Assembly (NCBI GenBank): GCA_902779305.1 | Contig: CACZBD010000019.1 | Coordinates: 1-64,000 of the forward strand | Direction of reading: 5' to 3' | From: an uncultured Lachnospiraceae bacterium | Lineage (GTDB): Bacteria > Bacillota > Clostridia > Lachnospirales > Lachnospiraceae | Length of the DNA stretch: 64,000 nucleotides | Part shown: piece by piece, positions 26,132 to 35,000 of the stretch | How positions within the stretch are numbered: position 1 is the first letter of the stretch | How the letters are laid out: the number at the start of each line of letters is the position of its first letter | Made by a program: the position numbers and the translations under genes | The notes under the pieces: model-generated | What the model was told of the DNA's origin: nothing | Database searches by the model: none | The model's input: the letters and a program-made list of their open reading frames with translations, nothing else

Positions 26132-29100
26132 TAATCTTCCAAATCCTTATCGATCAGACTGACGGATACCAGCGCGGAAACGCCTTTCTCCTGCATCGTG
26201 ATCCCGTACAGCCTGTCTGCCTTTTCCATGGTTCCTCTGCGGTGCGTGATGACGATAAACTGCGTATGCTTGGTCAGCTTGTGCAGATAATTTGCAAATC
26301 TGCCGACGTTCGGCTCATCCAGCGCCGCCTCGATCTCATCGAGCAGACAGAACGGGGAAGGTTTCAGATTCTGGATCGCAAACAGCAGCGCGATCGCCGT
26401 CAGTGCCTTTTCACCACCCGAAAGCTGCATCATATTCTGCAGTTTCTTGCCGGGAGGCTGTGCATTGATCATGATGCCGGCTTCCAAGATATCCTCTTCT
26501 TCCTGCAGCTTGAGTTCTCCGTTTCCGCCGCCGAAAAGTTCCTGGAATACCTTGTTGAATTCCGTACAGATCTCTTTGAATTTCTCGTCGAACTGCTTAC
26601 GCATTGACTCATCAAGTTCATCAATGATCCCGAGAAGCGTCTGCTCTGCCTTCACCAGATCGTCATGCTGATCCTTCATGAAGGTATAGCGCTCCATCAG
26701 GTTCTTGTAATCTTCAATGGCATTGACATTGACATCGCCAAGGCCTCTGATGTCTTCTTTCAGTTTCTGGATGCCTCTTCTGATGGACGGGATCTCCGTC
26801 AGCGTCTCATCCCTCATCGGCAGCGCCTGCGAAAGCGTCAGTTCATATTCCGACCACATGTAGGAAGCCTGTCCCTCCCTGGATTCCTCCAGACGCTCTT
26901 TCTGGCTGTTTAAACGGAACACTTCCTTGTCGAGGGAATTGATCTTTTCGTTGAATTCGCGACTCTTTTCGATAAAGCCCTTCTGTTTTGCAGACAGTTC
27001 TTCTTTCTTTGCGATCGTTTCGTTCAGATCTTTCTCTTCATCGCTGCTTAAGTTTTCGGAAGAAGAGATCGTCTTCTGGATCTCAAGGATATCGTTCTGC
27101 TTGTTCAGGATATCCTCTTCGGAATTTTTCAGTTCTTCCGCGATCTGGTCTCTCTCGGTATGAAGTTTGCTCGCTTCAGACCCGATACGGTCGATATTCT
27201 GCTGCGCAAAATCAAGTTTCTGCTGGACTTCTGATACCTTCAGTTCCAGATCGGAAGTGACCAGCACCTGTTTGGTCTCTTCATCACGCAGTTTATCCAG
27301 TTTGGAGCCGATGTTTGCGATCTGCTCCTGCAGCTGTGCTTCTCTTTTTTCGGAATCGGACAGCTGGCCCTTTACGGTCTCCCTGTTGTTTTCAAGTTCC
27401 GAAAACTCTCTGGTGATCTCGTTGTTTTCCGTTTCCAGTGATCTTAAATCATCCGCAAGTCCCGTTTTCTTCAGCTTCGCGCTGTCCACGTTCAGCTGGG
27501 CGGTATTCTGCCTGATGTTCAGTTCCTGTTTATTTTCTTTCAGTTTCTCAAGGTCTTCTCGAACGGCAGAACGTTCCTTTTTGATCGAGACGATATCGTT
27601 TTTCAGATCTTCGATCTTCTGCAGTTTGTTCTGAACCTGTTTCTCGAGTTCCTCGATCTCGCGCTTTCTGCCGAGCAGATTGCTCGAATCCTTGAACGCG
27701 CCGCCGGCAAGCGCGCCGCCGGGTGTCAGATATTCGCCTTCAAGTGTGACCAGGCGGACCTTGTAATTGTATTTTTTGGCGATCGCCAGCGCATGATCGA
27801 CATGATCGATCACAACGATCGCGCCAAGCAGCTGGCTGATCACATTTTTGTAGTCCCCATCCGCCTTTACCAGATCGGATGCCATGCCGATAAAGCCCGT
27901 CTCATTGGCGATCTGGGGGTAATCGTAATCGCCCCTGCCTTTTACGGTCGTCAGCGGCAGAAACGTTGCGCGGCCGCCCTTCTGCGCTTTCAGATAGGCG
28001 ATCATCTTTTTGGCGACCTGCTCGTCCCTGGTAACGATATTCTGGATGTTACCGCCAAGCGCGGTCTCGATCGCGGTCTCGTATTTCTTATCCACGTCAA
28101 TGATGTCTGCGACAACACCGATGATCCCGCTGTTTTTGTTCTTCTGGTCCATGACGATACGGATGCTGCTTCCGTATCCGTCATAACGCTCCGTTATATT
28201 TTTCAGCGCTTCCAGTTTCGACCGTTCCTGATGGTAATCCACCTGGGCAGCGGAAAGTTCCTTGTCCTTGTTCTCAAGAGACTTCCTGAAATCCGCAAGC
28301 GCTTCTTCCATATCCGCCTGCTTCCTGTCACTGTCCTGGATCAGGGCAAGCACTTCATTCAGCTCGTTCGTCAGCTCTTTGATGAGGTTTTCCTGCTCGA
28401 CGTCCTCGGACTTCGCACTCAAAAGCTTGGACTGGATCTCGGCACGACGGATATTGATCTGCTCCATCTGCGTCTCATAACGTTCGATCGTGGAAGCAAT
28501 GCCGGAACGCAAATTCAGCGTCTCGATGATCTCACTGTTGTTCTTCTCGACATTGTCGTTCAGGCTTTCGATCTTTTGCTGGATCAGTGCAAGCGCTTCC
28601 TTGGCTTCATCCCGTTTGGCAAAGAGCTCCGAAGCGCTCTCATCAAGTTCTTTTTTGGCGCTCAGCTGCCTGTTCTTCTCGCTCTCTTTGGCAGCGATAT
28701 CTTCGTCCAGCTTTTTCTTGCGCCCTTCGTTATATTCGTTGTTGGTCCTGGCCGAATTGATCTTTTCCTGCAGGACTTTGATCTCGCCCTCCAGCTTTTC
28801 CTTTAAGACGGTGTTATCCGTCATCTTCTTTCTTTTTTCTTCTATCTGCGCATCCAGCTCAGAAAGCGTGTTTGCCACTTCATCGTACTCTTTCTGGCTG
28901 TTCTCGTAGGCTTCTTTGCTTTCCGCAAGGTCTTTGCCTGCTACTTCGATCTTTTCTTCCAGACTCTTTAACTGTTCCCCGCTCTTTTCGGTTTCCAAGA
29001 GGAACATGTTGACGTCTAAGATCTTCAGTTCTTCTTTCTTGTGCAGATATTCCTTGGCCACCTCGGACTGCTTCTCGAGAGGTTCCACCTGTTTTTCGAG

Positions 29101-29691
29101 TTCCGTTAAGATATCGTTGATGCGCACCATGTTCGCGCGCTCATCTTCAAGTTTCTTGACCGCGGTATCCTTACGCCGTTTGAATTTGACGATCCCGGCA
29201 GCTTCATCGAAGAGTTCCCTTCTCTCTTCGGGTTTACCGCTTAAGATCCTGTCGATCTGGCCCTGGCCGATGATGGAATAGCCTTCCTTACCGATACCGG
29301 TGTCGTAGAACATCTCATAAATATCACGCAGTCTGCACGGCGCGCCATTGATCAGATATTCGCTTTCACCGGATCTGTAGACCCTTCTGGATACGGTCAC
29401 TTCCTCAAAATCGATCGGAAGCGAGTGATCGGCATTATCCAGCGTAATGGACACATAAGCGTACCCCATCGGCTTACGAAGCTGGGTACCCGAAAAGATC
29501 ACGTCCTGCATGGAGGAACTTCTTAACTGTTTGACTTTCTGTTCTCCAAGCACCCAACGCACGGCGTCCGCAACGTTACTCTTTCCGCTGCCGTTCGGCC
29601 CGACGATCCCGGTGATCCCGTTATCAAATTGGAAAATGATCTTATTTGCAAAGGATTTGAATCCATGCACTTCAATCCGTTTTAAATACAT
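26131..29691 (-). CDS. smc: Chromosome segregation ATPase SMC
   Basis: The 1186-residue protein is a full-length SMC. It has Walker A VGPNGSGKSNVADA near residue 35, two long coiled coils (about 170-500 and 680-1000), the hinge (about 515-680; GVVADIIDVDKKYETAIETALGG), signature LSGGEKALTAIALLFA and Walker B FCLLDEIEAALDE. It condenses and segregates chromosomes with ScpAB. It starts four bases after the rnc stop. Confidence 0.97.
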   Translation of the reverse strand: MYLKRIEVHGFKSFANKIIFQFDNGITGIVGPNGSGKSNVADAVRWVLGEQKVKQLRSSSMQDVIFSGTQLRKPMGYAYVSITLDNADHSLPIDFEEVTVSRRVYRSGESEYLINGAPCRLRDIYEMFYDTGIGKEGYSIIGQGQIDRILSGKPEERRELFDEAAGIVKFKRRKDTAVKKLEDERANMVRINDILTELEKQVEPLEKQSEVAKEYLHKKEELKILDVNMFLLETEKSGEQLKSLEEKIEVAGKDLAESKEAYENSQKEYDEVANTLSELDAQIEEKRKKMTDNTVLKEKLEGEIKVLQEKINSARTNNEYNEGRKKKLDEDIAAKESEKNRQLSAKKELDESASELFAKRDEAKEALALIQQKIESLNDNVEKNNSEIIETLNLRSGIASTIERYETQMEQINIRRAEIQSKLLSAKSEDVEQENLIKELTNELNEVLALIQDSDRKQADMEEALADFRKSLENKDKELSAAQVDYHQERSKLEALKNITERYDGYGSSIRIVMDQKNKNSGIIGVVADIIDVDKKYETAIETALGGNIQNIVTRDEQVAKKMIAYLKAQKGGRATFLPLTTVKGRGDYDYPQIANETGFIGMASDLVKADGDYKNVISQLLGAIVVIDHVDHALAIAKKYNYKVRLVTLEGEYLTPGGALAGGAFKDSSNLLGRKREIEELEKQVQNKLQKIEDLKNDIVSIKKERSAVREDLEKLKENKQELNIRQNTAQLNVDSAKLKKTGLADDLRSLETENNEITREFSELENNRETVKGQLSDSEKREAQLQEQIANIGSKLDKLRDEETKQVLVTSDLELKVSEVQQKLDFAQQNIDRIGSEASKLHTERDQIAEELKNSEEDILNKQNDILEIQKTISSSENLSSDEEKDLNETIAKKEELSAKQKGFIEKSREFNEKINSLDKEVFRLNSQKERLEESREGQASYMWSEYELTLSQALPMRDETLTEIPSIRRGIQKLKEDIRGLGDVNVNAIEDYKNLMERYTFMKDQHDDLVKAEQTLLGIIDELDESMRKQFDEKFKEICTEFNKVFQELFGGGNGELKLQEEEDILEAGIMINAQPPGKKLQNMMQLSGGEKALTAIALLFAIQNLKPSPFCLLDEIEAALDEPNVGRFANYLHKLTKHTQFIVITHRRGTMEKADRLYGITMQEKGVSALVSVSLIDKDLED

Positions 29692-29695
29692 GCAG

Positions 29696-30406
29696 TTACT
29701 CCTTGGACGACATCGGGATCCTGTTCATTTCCTTTAAGATCTCATATGCCGCTTTTTGTTCCGCGCTTTTCTTGGTGCGTCCGCACCCCCGTGATCTTTC
29801 CTTTCCGTTGATCAGCGCCCTGACAACGTATTCGCGGTCATGCGCGGGCCCGGTCTCCTTCAGCAGTTCGTACTCGAGTTTATCTCCTTTTTCCTGTACC
29901 ACTTCCTGCAGGATCGTCTTACTGTCGGTAAAGCCGATCTTGCGCTCCATATCCGTCAGGACAAACCGCTCCACAAAGCGTTTTGCCGGCTGAAAACCAC
30001 CATCCAGATAGATCGCGCCGATGATCGCCTCGAAAACGTCCGACACGATCGAATCGCGGTTTCTGCCGCCCGTCATCTCTTCTCCCTTGCCAAGCAGCAG
30101 ATAGTCACCCAGATGAAACGCTTCCCTGGCACAGTAAGCAAGCGTCGGTTCGCAGACCAGAGAGGCCCTCATTTTGGTCATACTGCCTTCGTGCATCGTC
30201 GGATTGTGTTCATACAGATATTCACTGACCGACAGTTCCAGCACGGCATCGCCCAGAAATTCGAGACGCTCATAGTCCTCGGTCCTATTCAGTTTCAGTT
30301 CATTTGAAAAAGAGCTGTGTGTCAATGCCAGTTTTAACAAGGTCTGGTCATGGAACACATAGCCGATTTTCGTCTCTAATTCCTGATATCCGTTTAACCT
30401 GTTCAT
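29696..30406 (-). CDS. rnc: Ribonuclease III
   Basis: The 236-residue endonuclease cuts double-stranded RNA in rRNA and mRNA processing. The catalytic signature ERLEFLGDAVLELSVSEYL is near residue 46, the second acidic site lies in VSDVFEAIIGAIYLDGG, and a C-terminal double-stranded-RNA-binding domain covers about 160-230. Confidence 0.96.
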   Translation of the reverse strand: MNRLNGYQELETKIGYVFHDQTLLKLALTHSSFSNELKLNRTEDYERLEFLGDAVLELSVSEYLYEHNPTMHEGSMTKMRASLVCEPTLAYCAREAFHLGDYLLLGKGEEMTGGRNRDSIVSDVFEAIIGAIYLDGGFQPAKRFVERFVLTDMERKIGFTDSKTILQEVVQEKGDKLEYELLKETGPAHDREYVVRALINGKERSRGCGRTKKSAEQKAAYEILKEMNRIPMSSKE

Positions 30407-30480
30407 TACATAAATATAGGCTCGAAAAACCGTGGTCTTCCGAGCACTGTAAAAGATCCACCGATATGCGATATGCGCTC

Positions 30481-30711
30481 TTAGCTCAATGCATTCTTGA
30501 TCTGCTCTACCGCATCCTGTACGGTCACGATCGATTCCGCATCTTCCGTGGCGATCTCAACGTCAAATTCTTCTTCGATGCCCATGATGATCTGGAATAC
30601 ATCGAGAGAATCCGCGCCAAGGTCATCCACAAACTTGGTCTCCGGAGTGATCTCACTCTCGTCCACATTCAGAACTTCCGCAATGATCTTTTTCAGTTTC
30701 TCAAATTCCAT
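30481..30711 (-). CDS. acpP: Acyl carrier protein
   Basis: The 76-residue acidic protein carries the phosphopantetheine serine in [10 protein letters not shown] (Ser35). It shuttles acyl chains in fatty-acid synthesis. It lies between plsX and rnc, the standard place in Firmicutes. Confidence 0.95.
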   Translation of the reverse strand: MEFEKLKKIIAEVLNVDESEITPETKFVDDLGADSLDVFQIIMGIEEEFDVEIATEDAESIVTVQDAVEQIKNALS

Positions 30712-30734
30712 AACTGCTTCCTTTCTGTTCCGGA

Positions 30735-31739
30735 CTATTCTTCCGGCATATTGATCTTATTTGCAATCTTACGATTGATATCCTGCTCTTTAAAAGTCAC
30801 ACACTGGATGATGGAGTTCTTCACTTCCTTGGCCTTGGAGGATCCGTGTGTCTTGACGACCAGTCCGTTGAGTCCCAGAAGCGGTGCCCCGCCGTATTCG
30901 CTGGAATCAAAAGACTTCAGGGTCTTCTTCAGTGCCGGCTTGATGAGCGCACCGCCGATCTTGGTACGAAGGCTTGTCATCAGGCTCCCCTTGATCAGTT
31001 TGAGCAGGGTTCCGCCGACACCCTCATATAATTTCAGGATCACATTGCCGACAAAGGCTTCACAGACGATCACGTCCGCATCCCCCTGCGGGATGTTCCT
31101 TGCCTCGATGCTGCCGACAAAATTGATGTCGGGACAGGTCTTTAGGAGCGGGTAGGTTTCCTTGACCAGAAGGTTCCCCTTCTCTTCTTCCGCGCCGATG
31201 TTGACGATCGCAACTCTCGGGTTCGGAATGCCGATCACATGCTCCATGTAAACGGAACCCATCTTGGCAAACTGGACCAGATGCGAAGGTCTTGCATCCA
31301 CATTGGCACCGCAGTCGATCAGCAGGGAAACGCCCTTTTCGGTCGGGATCAGCGGTGCAAGCGGCGGTCTCTCGACTCCTTTGATGCGGCCTACGATAAA
31401 CTGCCCGCCGACAAGGATCGCGCCGGAGCTGCCTGCCGACACAAACGCATCGCAGGTTCCGTCCTTGACCAGATGCATGCCCTTAACGATCGAGGAATCC
31501 TTCTTCCTGCGGATCGCCATGACAGGTGCTTCCGCGGTCTCGATCACATCCGGCGCATCGATCAGCTCGATCCGGGCGCTGTCATAACTGTACTGCCCAA
31601 GTTCCCGTTGCATGTCATCCATGCGGCCGCACAGATAAATCTTAATGTCATCTCTTTCCGCAAGCGCTTCGATCGCGCCTTTAATGATCTCTGTGGGCGC
31701 ATTGTCGCCACCCATTGCATCCAGTGCAACTTTGATCAT
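30735..31739 (-). CDS. plsX: Phosphate acyltransferase PlsX
   Basis: The 334-residue enzyme makes acyl-phosphate from acyl-ACP for phospholipid synthesis. The start [20 protein letters not shown] is diagnostic, followed by [12 protein letters not shown] and [16 protein letters not shown] near the end. In Firmicutes it normally follows rpmF directly. Here the upstream rpmF copy is damaged (31892-32068) and a terminator separates the two, so plsX probably needs its own promoter in 31740-31844. I see no strong one there. Confidence 0.95.
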   Translation of the reverse strand: MIKVALDAMGGDNAPTEIIKGAIEALAERDDIKIYLCGRMDDMQRELGQYSYDSARIELIDAPDVIETAEAPVMAIRRKKDSSIVKGMHLVKDGTCDAFVSAGSSGAILVGGQFIVGRIKGVERPPLAPLIPTEKGVSLLIDCGANVDARPSHLVQFAKMGSVYMEHVIGIPNPRVAIVNIGAEEEKGNLLVKETYPLLKTCPDINFVGSIEARNIPQGDADVIVCEAFVGNVILKLYEGVGGTLLKLIKGSLMTSLRTKIGGALIKPALKKTLKSFDSSEYGGAPLLGLNGLVVKTHGSSKAKEVKNSIIQCVTFKEQDINRKIANKINMPEE

Positions 31740-31844
31740 GAAATCTTACCTGCCTTACCCTGTTGCTTCCTAAATAACTATACAAGACATTTTTTTATAA
31801 ATCAACCCATAAAAATCATTTGATTTTCAATCGAGCCGGACAAT

Positions 31845-31873
31845 AAAATTCCCCGGGGGGAAACCCCTCGGGG
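31845..31873 (-). terminator. Terminator of rpmF remnant copy 1
   Basis: A GC-rich ten-base stem (31851-31860 with 31864-31873, one mismatch, AAA loop) is followed on the minus strand by AATTTT. It would stop transcription coming from the large gene at 32052 before plsX. Confidence 0.75.
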
Positions 31874-31891
31874 AATAACTTGCATGGTGAT

Positions 31892-32068
31892 TTATGCTTC
31901 CGTGTTGATGATCTCTTTCTTGTTATAAGAGCCGCATGCCTTGCATACTCTGTGCGGAACCATCAGCGCACCGCATTTGCTGCATTTTACCAGTGTCGGA
32001 GCGCTCATTTTCCAGTTCGCTCTTCTTCTGTCTCTTCTTCCCTTGGAAGATTTATTCTTCGGACAAAT
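31892..32068 (-). pseudogene. rpmF: Ribosomal protein L32 gene lacking its start codon, copy 1
   Basis: The frame encodes 58 residues beginning ICPKNKSSKGRRDRR and containing both L32 zinc pairs (CSKC, CKAC) and PHRVCKACGSYNKKE. Related L32 proteins start MSICPKNKS. Here the first codons are missing, there is no ATG, GTG or TTG in frame before Met21, and no ribosome binding site. Upstream sequence is the end of the large secreted-protein gene, whose stop codon (32052-32054) lies inside this frame. Initiation at the ATT would be the only rescue and is improbable. It occupies the place of native rpmF, in front of plsX. Confidence 0.8.
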
Positions 32069-35000
32069 GTATGATCTTAAAGGTGACCGTGGTTGTGCCG
32101 GCGTACCCGTTTTTGGCCTTGATCGTGATCTTGCCGGTGCCCTTTTTCACGTTGTTGCTGTAGCCGATGATGTCGTAGTAATCCGATGCGTTCGCATCCG
32201 GTATATCCGTAAAACTGCGTCCCTCCTTCTTCTGGACTTTTATCTTTCCTATCCCCGGGGTAATGGGTTTTCCGGTATATTCGAAGGTTCCTTCTACAGT
32301 AAATTTCAGTGCCGAAACGCTCGCCTTGGCAACCTTAAAACTCTGGCAGATTGTTCCGTTATAGTTATTGATACCTTTTGCATATACAAGGATCTCCGTC
32401 TTGTCAGGAAGGATATCTGTTGCCTGCACCTCCTCGCCCGGTTTGCGGTCGACTGTCTGTGTGACTGCATTCTTTCCTTTTCCCGTTACCACAGTGACAT
32501 CTTTTGTGAGGGTTGCATATTTATATACAAGATCCTTCTTATAATCCGTTCCCGCTTTGAGAACCGTACCTTCTGCATCCGTAATGACAGGCTTTCTTGC
32601 AAATTTATTGGCGGCGTTCACATAGACCATATCTTCAAGGCTCATATTTAAGTCCGCTATGTCTACAGATTTGATTGTGAAGTACTTCGTCGCCTGTTTG
32701 CTGTAATTCCCTTTAAAAGTGATTGTAAAGGACGGTCCGACATATTTCTTGCCTTTCATGGCATCATAATTACCCACAGCCTTATTATTGCTGTATTTTA
32801 CGGTATAATCCTTGCCCGCGACCAGCGGTATTGTCCCGAACTTACAGAAGAATACAGGTTGCACACCGTTCTTCTGATAGGAATATTCTCTGCCATCAGA
32901 CCAGTCTTTCTCTACACCTTTATCGTTAACACATACCGTCACTTTGGATGCATCGGCCGGAGCGATCTTGTAAGATGCCTTAATGGTTCCGCTAAAGCGT
33001 CCCATACCGGTAAATGTCATATTCACGGTTCCGGCATTCGCATTTCCGTTCTTCCCGTAGGAAACTGTAAAATCTTTATTCTCCGTTAAGGTTTCCCCGT
33101 TATATGTCAGCCGGTAAGCCGGAATAACTTTATCTCCTGTATAATCATATTTCGCCTCAATACCTTCAAGTTTCACATTGGCCTTGTTGAACGCAATTCC
33201 CTTGATCTGGAATGTAACGGTTCTGACCCCGAAATATGTACTCCCTTTTCCGCGGAGAACAACGGACGCTTTTCCGACAGACTTGTTATTTTCATATCGT
33301 AAAATCTCATACTGCTCTCCCAGATTCAGCTTATCGCCTTTGTAGGTAACGGTAAAGTCATTTTCATCAGGCTTTACCTGATAGCCGCTGCCTGTTTTCC
33401 ACTTCGGATCCGTAATGTCCTGTGCAGCAATGGATGATACCTTCACCTTGCTAAGGGATACATTATTTTCCCCCAGACAATACACGTATTCTTTTTTTAT
33501 AGTACCGTTGACTATATAATTGGAACCTGTTTTTTGCGAGATCTCAATCTCATATCGGCCCGGTTCTGTAACCGCATCCTGGGGCATCCCGCCCTTATTG
33601 TATTTCAGTGTATAGTCAACGCCCGGCTTTAAAACCTTCCCTGTCGCCTTGAGCGTCACTTTCGGATCCGGGCTTTGCGGTGCGGTTTCTCCCTTCACCT
33701 TTTTTTCCTTGACTTCAGGGCACGAATAAGTGATATCATTTTCACCGATCACATATTGCCGGATCGTGAAAGGGAACGTCTGCTTTCCGGAATAATTACC
33801 CTTCAATGTCACCGTAACAGATGCATTGCCGGATGCATTCACGTTATTTGCGTATTTCAGCGTGTAATCACTTCTGGGATCCAGCTTTGTTGTCTGGTAA
33901 TATACTCTCAGATCCGAAATCGTTACAGCCTTTCCGGTATAAACCAAGCCCTCAAACTGTGCCTTCGGGATCCAAAGTCCCGCATAATCAGCGGTAAAAT
34001 TAGCACGTTCATCTTCAAACTCACCCGTTATATCAACAGGTTCGATATCTCCCCAGGGGTTCACGGCCTTATACTCACATTTTTCGTGCACTATGCTGCT
34101 GTATTTCAAGTCTTTCCTGACGGCAATGGCATGAATCCAGGGGTTTGATTCGGTAATATCCGTTCCGGCAACAAGAGGCTGCCTGTATTCCCTGACCTGC
34201 GTTGTCTTTGGCTTATATCTCTGTGCATCTGCATCCCAGGTGATCACATTATCAGGGTTGTTAAACACCGTGGATGTCATATCGTCATAGTTATCGACAG
34301 CATAAAAGATCTGTGCATCCGCCGTTATGGTTCGAAGCGCCAACAGGTCTCCGTATCCTTCACCGTTTCCTGTAACTGCTTTGACATACGGCGTTTTTGC
34401 ACGTTCTTTTTCCAAAATGGCCACATTGATCCGTACGGTTCCCATTCCGCCACTGACCGTGACCGTTGCATCCCCGATCTTTTTCTTAATCATCAGGGTC
34501 AGTTTCACCTGATTGTTTTCTTCAGCTGATAATGTCCCTTCCACTATCGATGCATCTGTCGTCTTCACATCGTATTCTGTTGTCAGATGTTTTGCCGGCC
34601 CGATAGTGAGCGTAACCGGAACAGTTTCCGCTCCCGACATATCCTCATAGATCTTCACAATGGAAGCAGCGCTTGCCGTGATCGAAGAGACCTGTACAGG
34701 CGCGGCAGTTCCAAATTCCATCTTGTTTACCCATTGGTTTCCGTAGCTCAAAAGGCTCTGTTTCGTGACACCGTATTTGTCATAGAATTCCGCTTCGGTG
34801 CCCGGGTAATAGATCTTCAGTACATTGAACGTTTCCATATAGTGAAGGCTTACAAATATGTTGTAAAAGCCATCTTTAACGAGACTCTTCGGAAGATAGA
34901 TCTCCTTAAGAAAACTGCCTTCTCCGGGCAGTGCTCCCAATTTTTTTACTCCTTCCGGAATGATCAGTGTCGTAAAGTTCTTATTTCCGATGCCGTTAAA

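Larger units (their letters stand above)
31845..32069 (-). repeat. 225-bp direct repeat, copy 1 (rpmF remnant plus terminator)
   Basis: This block is nearly identical to 37602-37825 in the same orientation. It covers a start-less rpmF and its terminator. The match begins at the T run after the terminator and ends abruptly at the base before codon ATT-TGT-CCG of rpmF. Differences are one synonymous base in the coding part, two in the spacer and a few in the terminator loop. Confidence 0.9.

Noticed and set aside
27793-28806. Open frame of 337 codons on the plus strand
   Set aside because: It is antisense to the smc hinge and coiled coil. Long mirror frames are common opposite coiled-coil genes.
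31892-32068. Functional rpmF starting at ATT
   Set aside because: AUU starts are very rare, there is no ribosome binding site, and relatives begin MSICPKN. Kept as a pseudogene call, with the ATT option noted.
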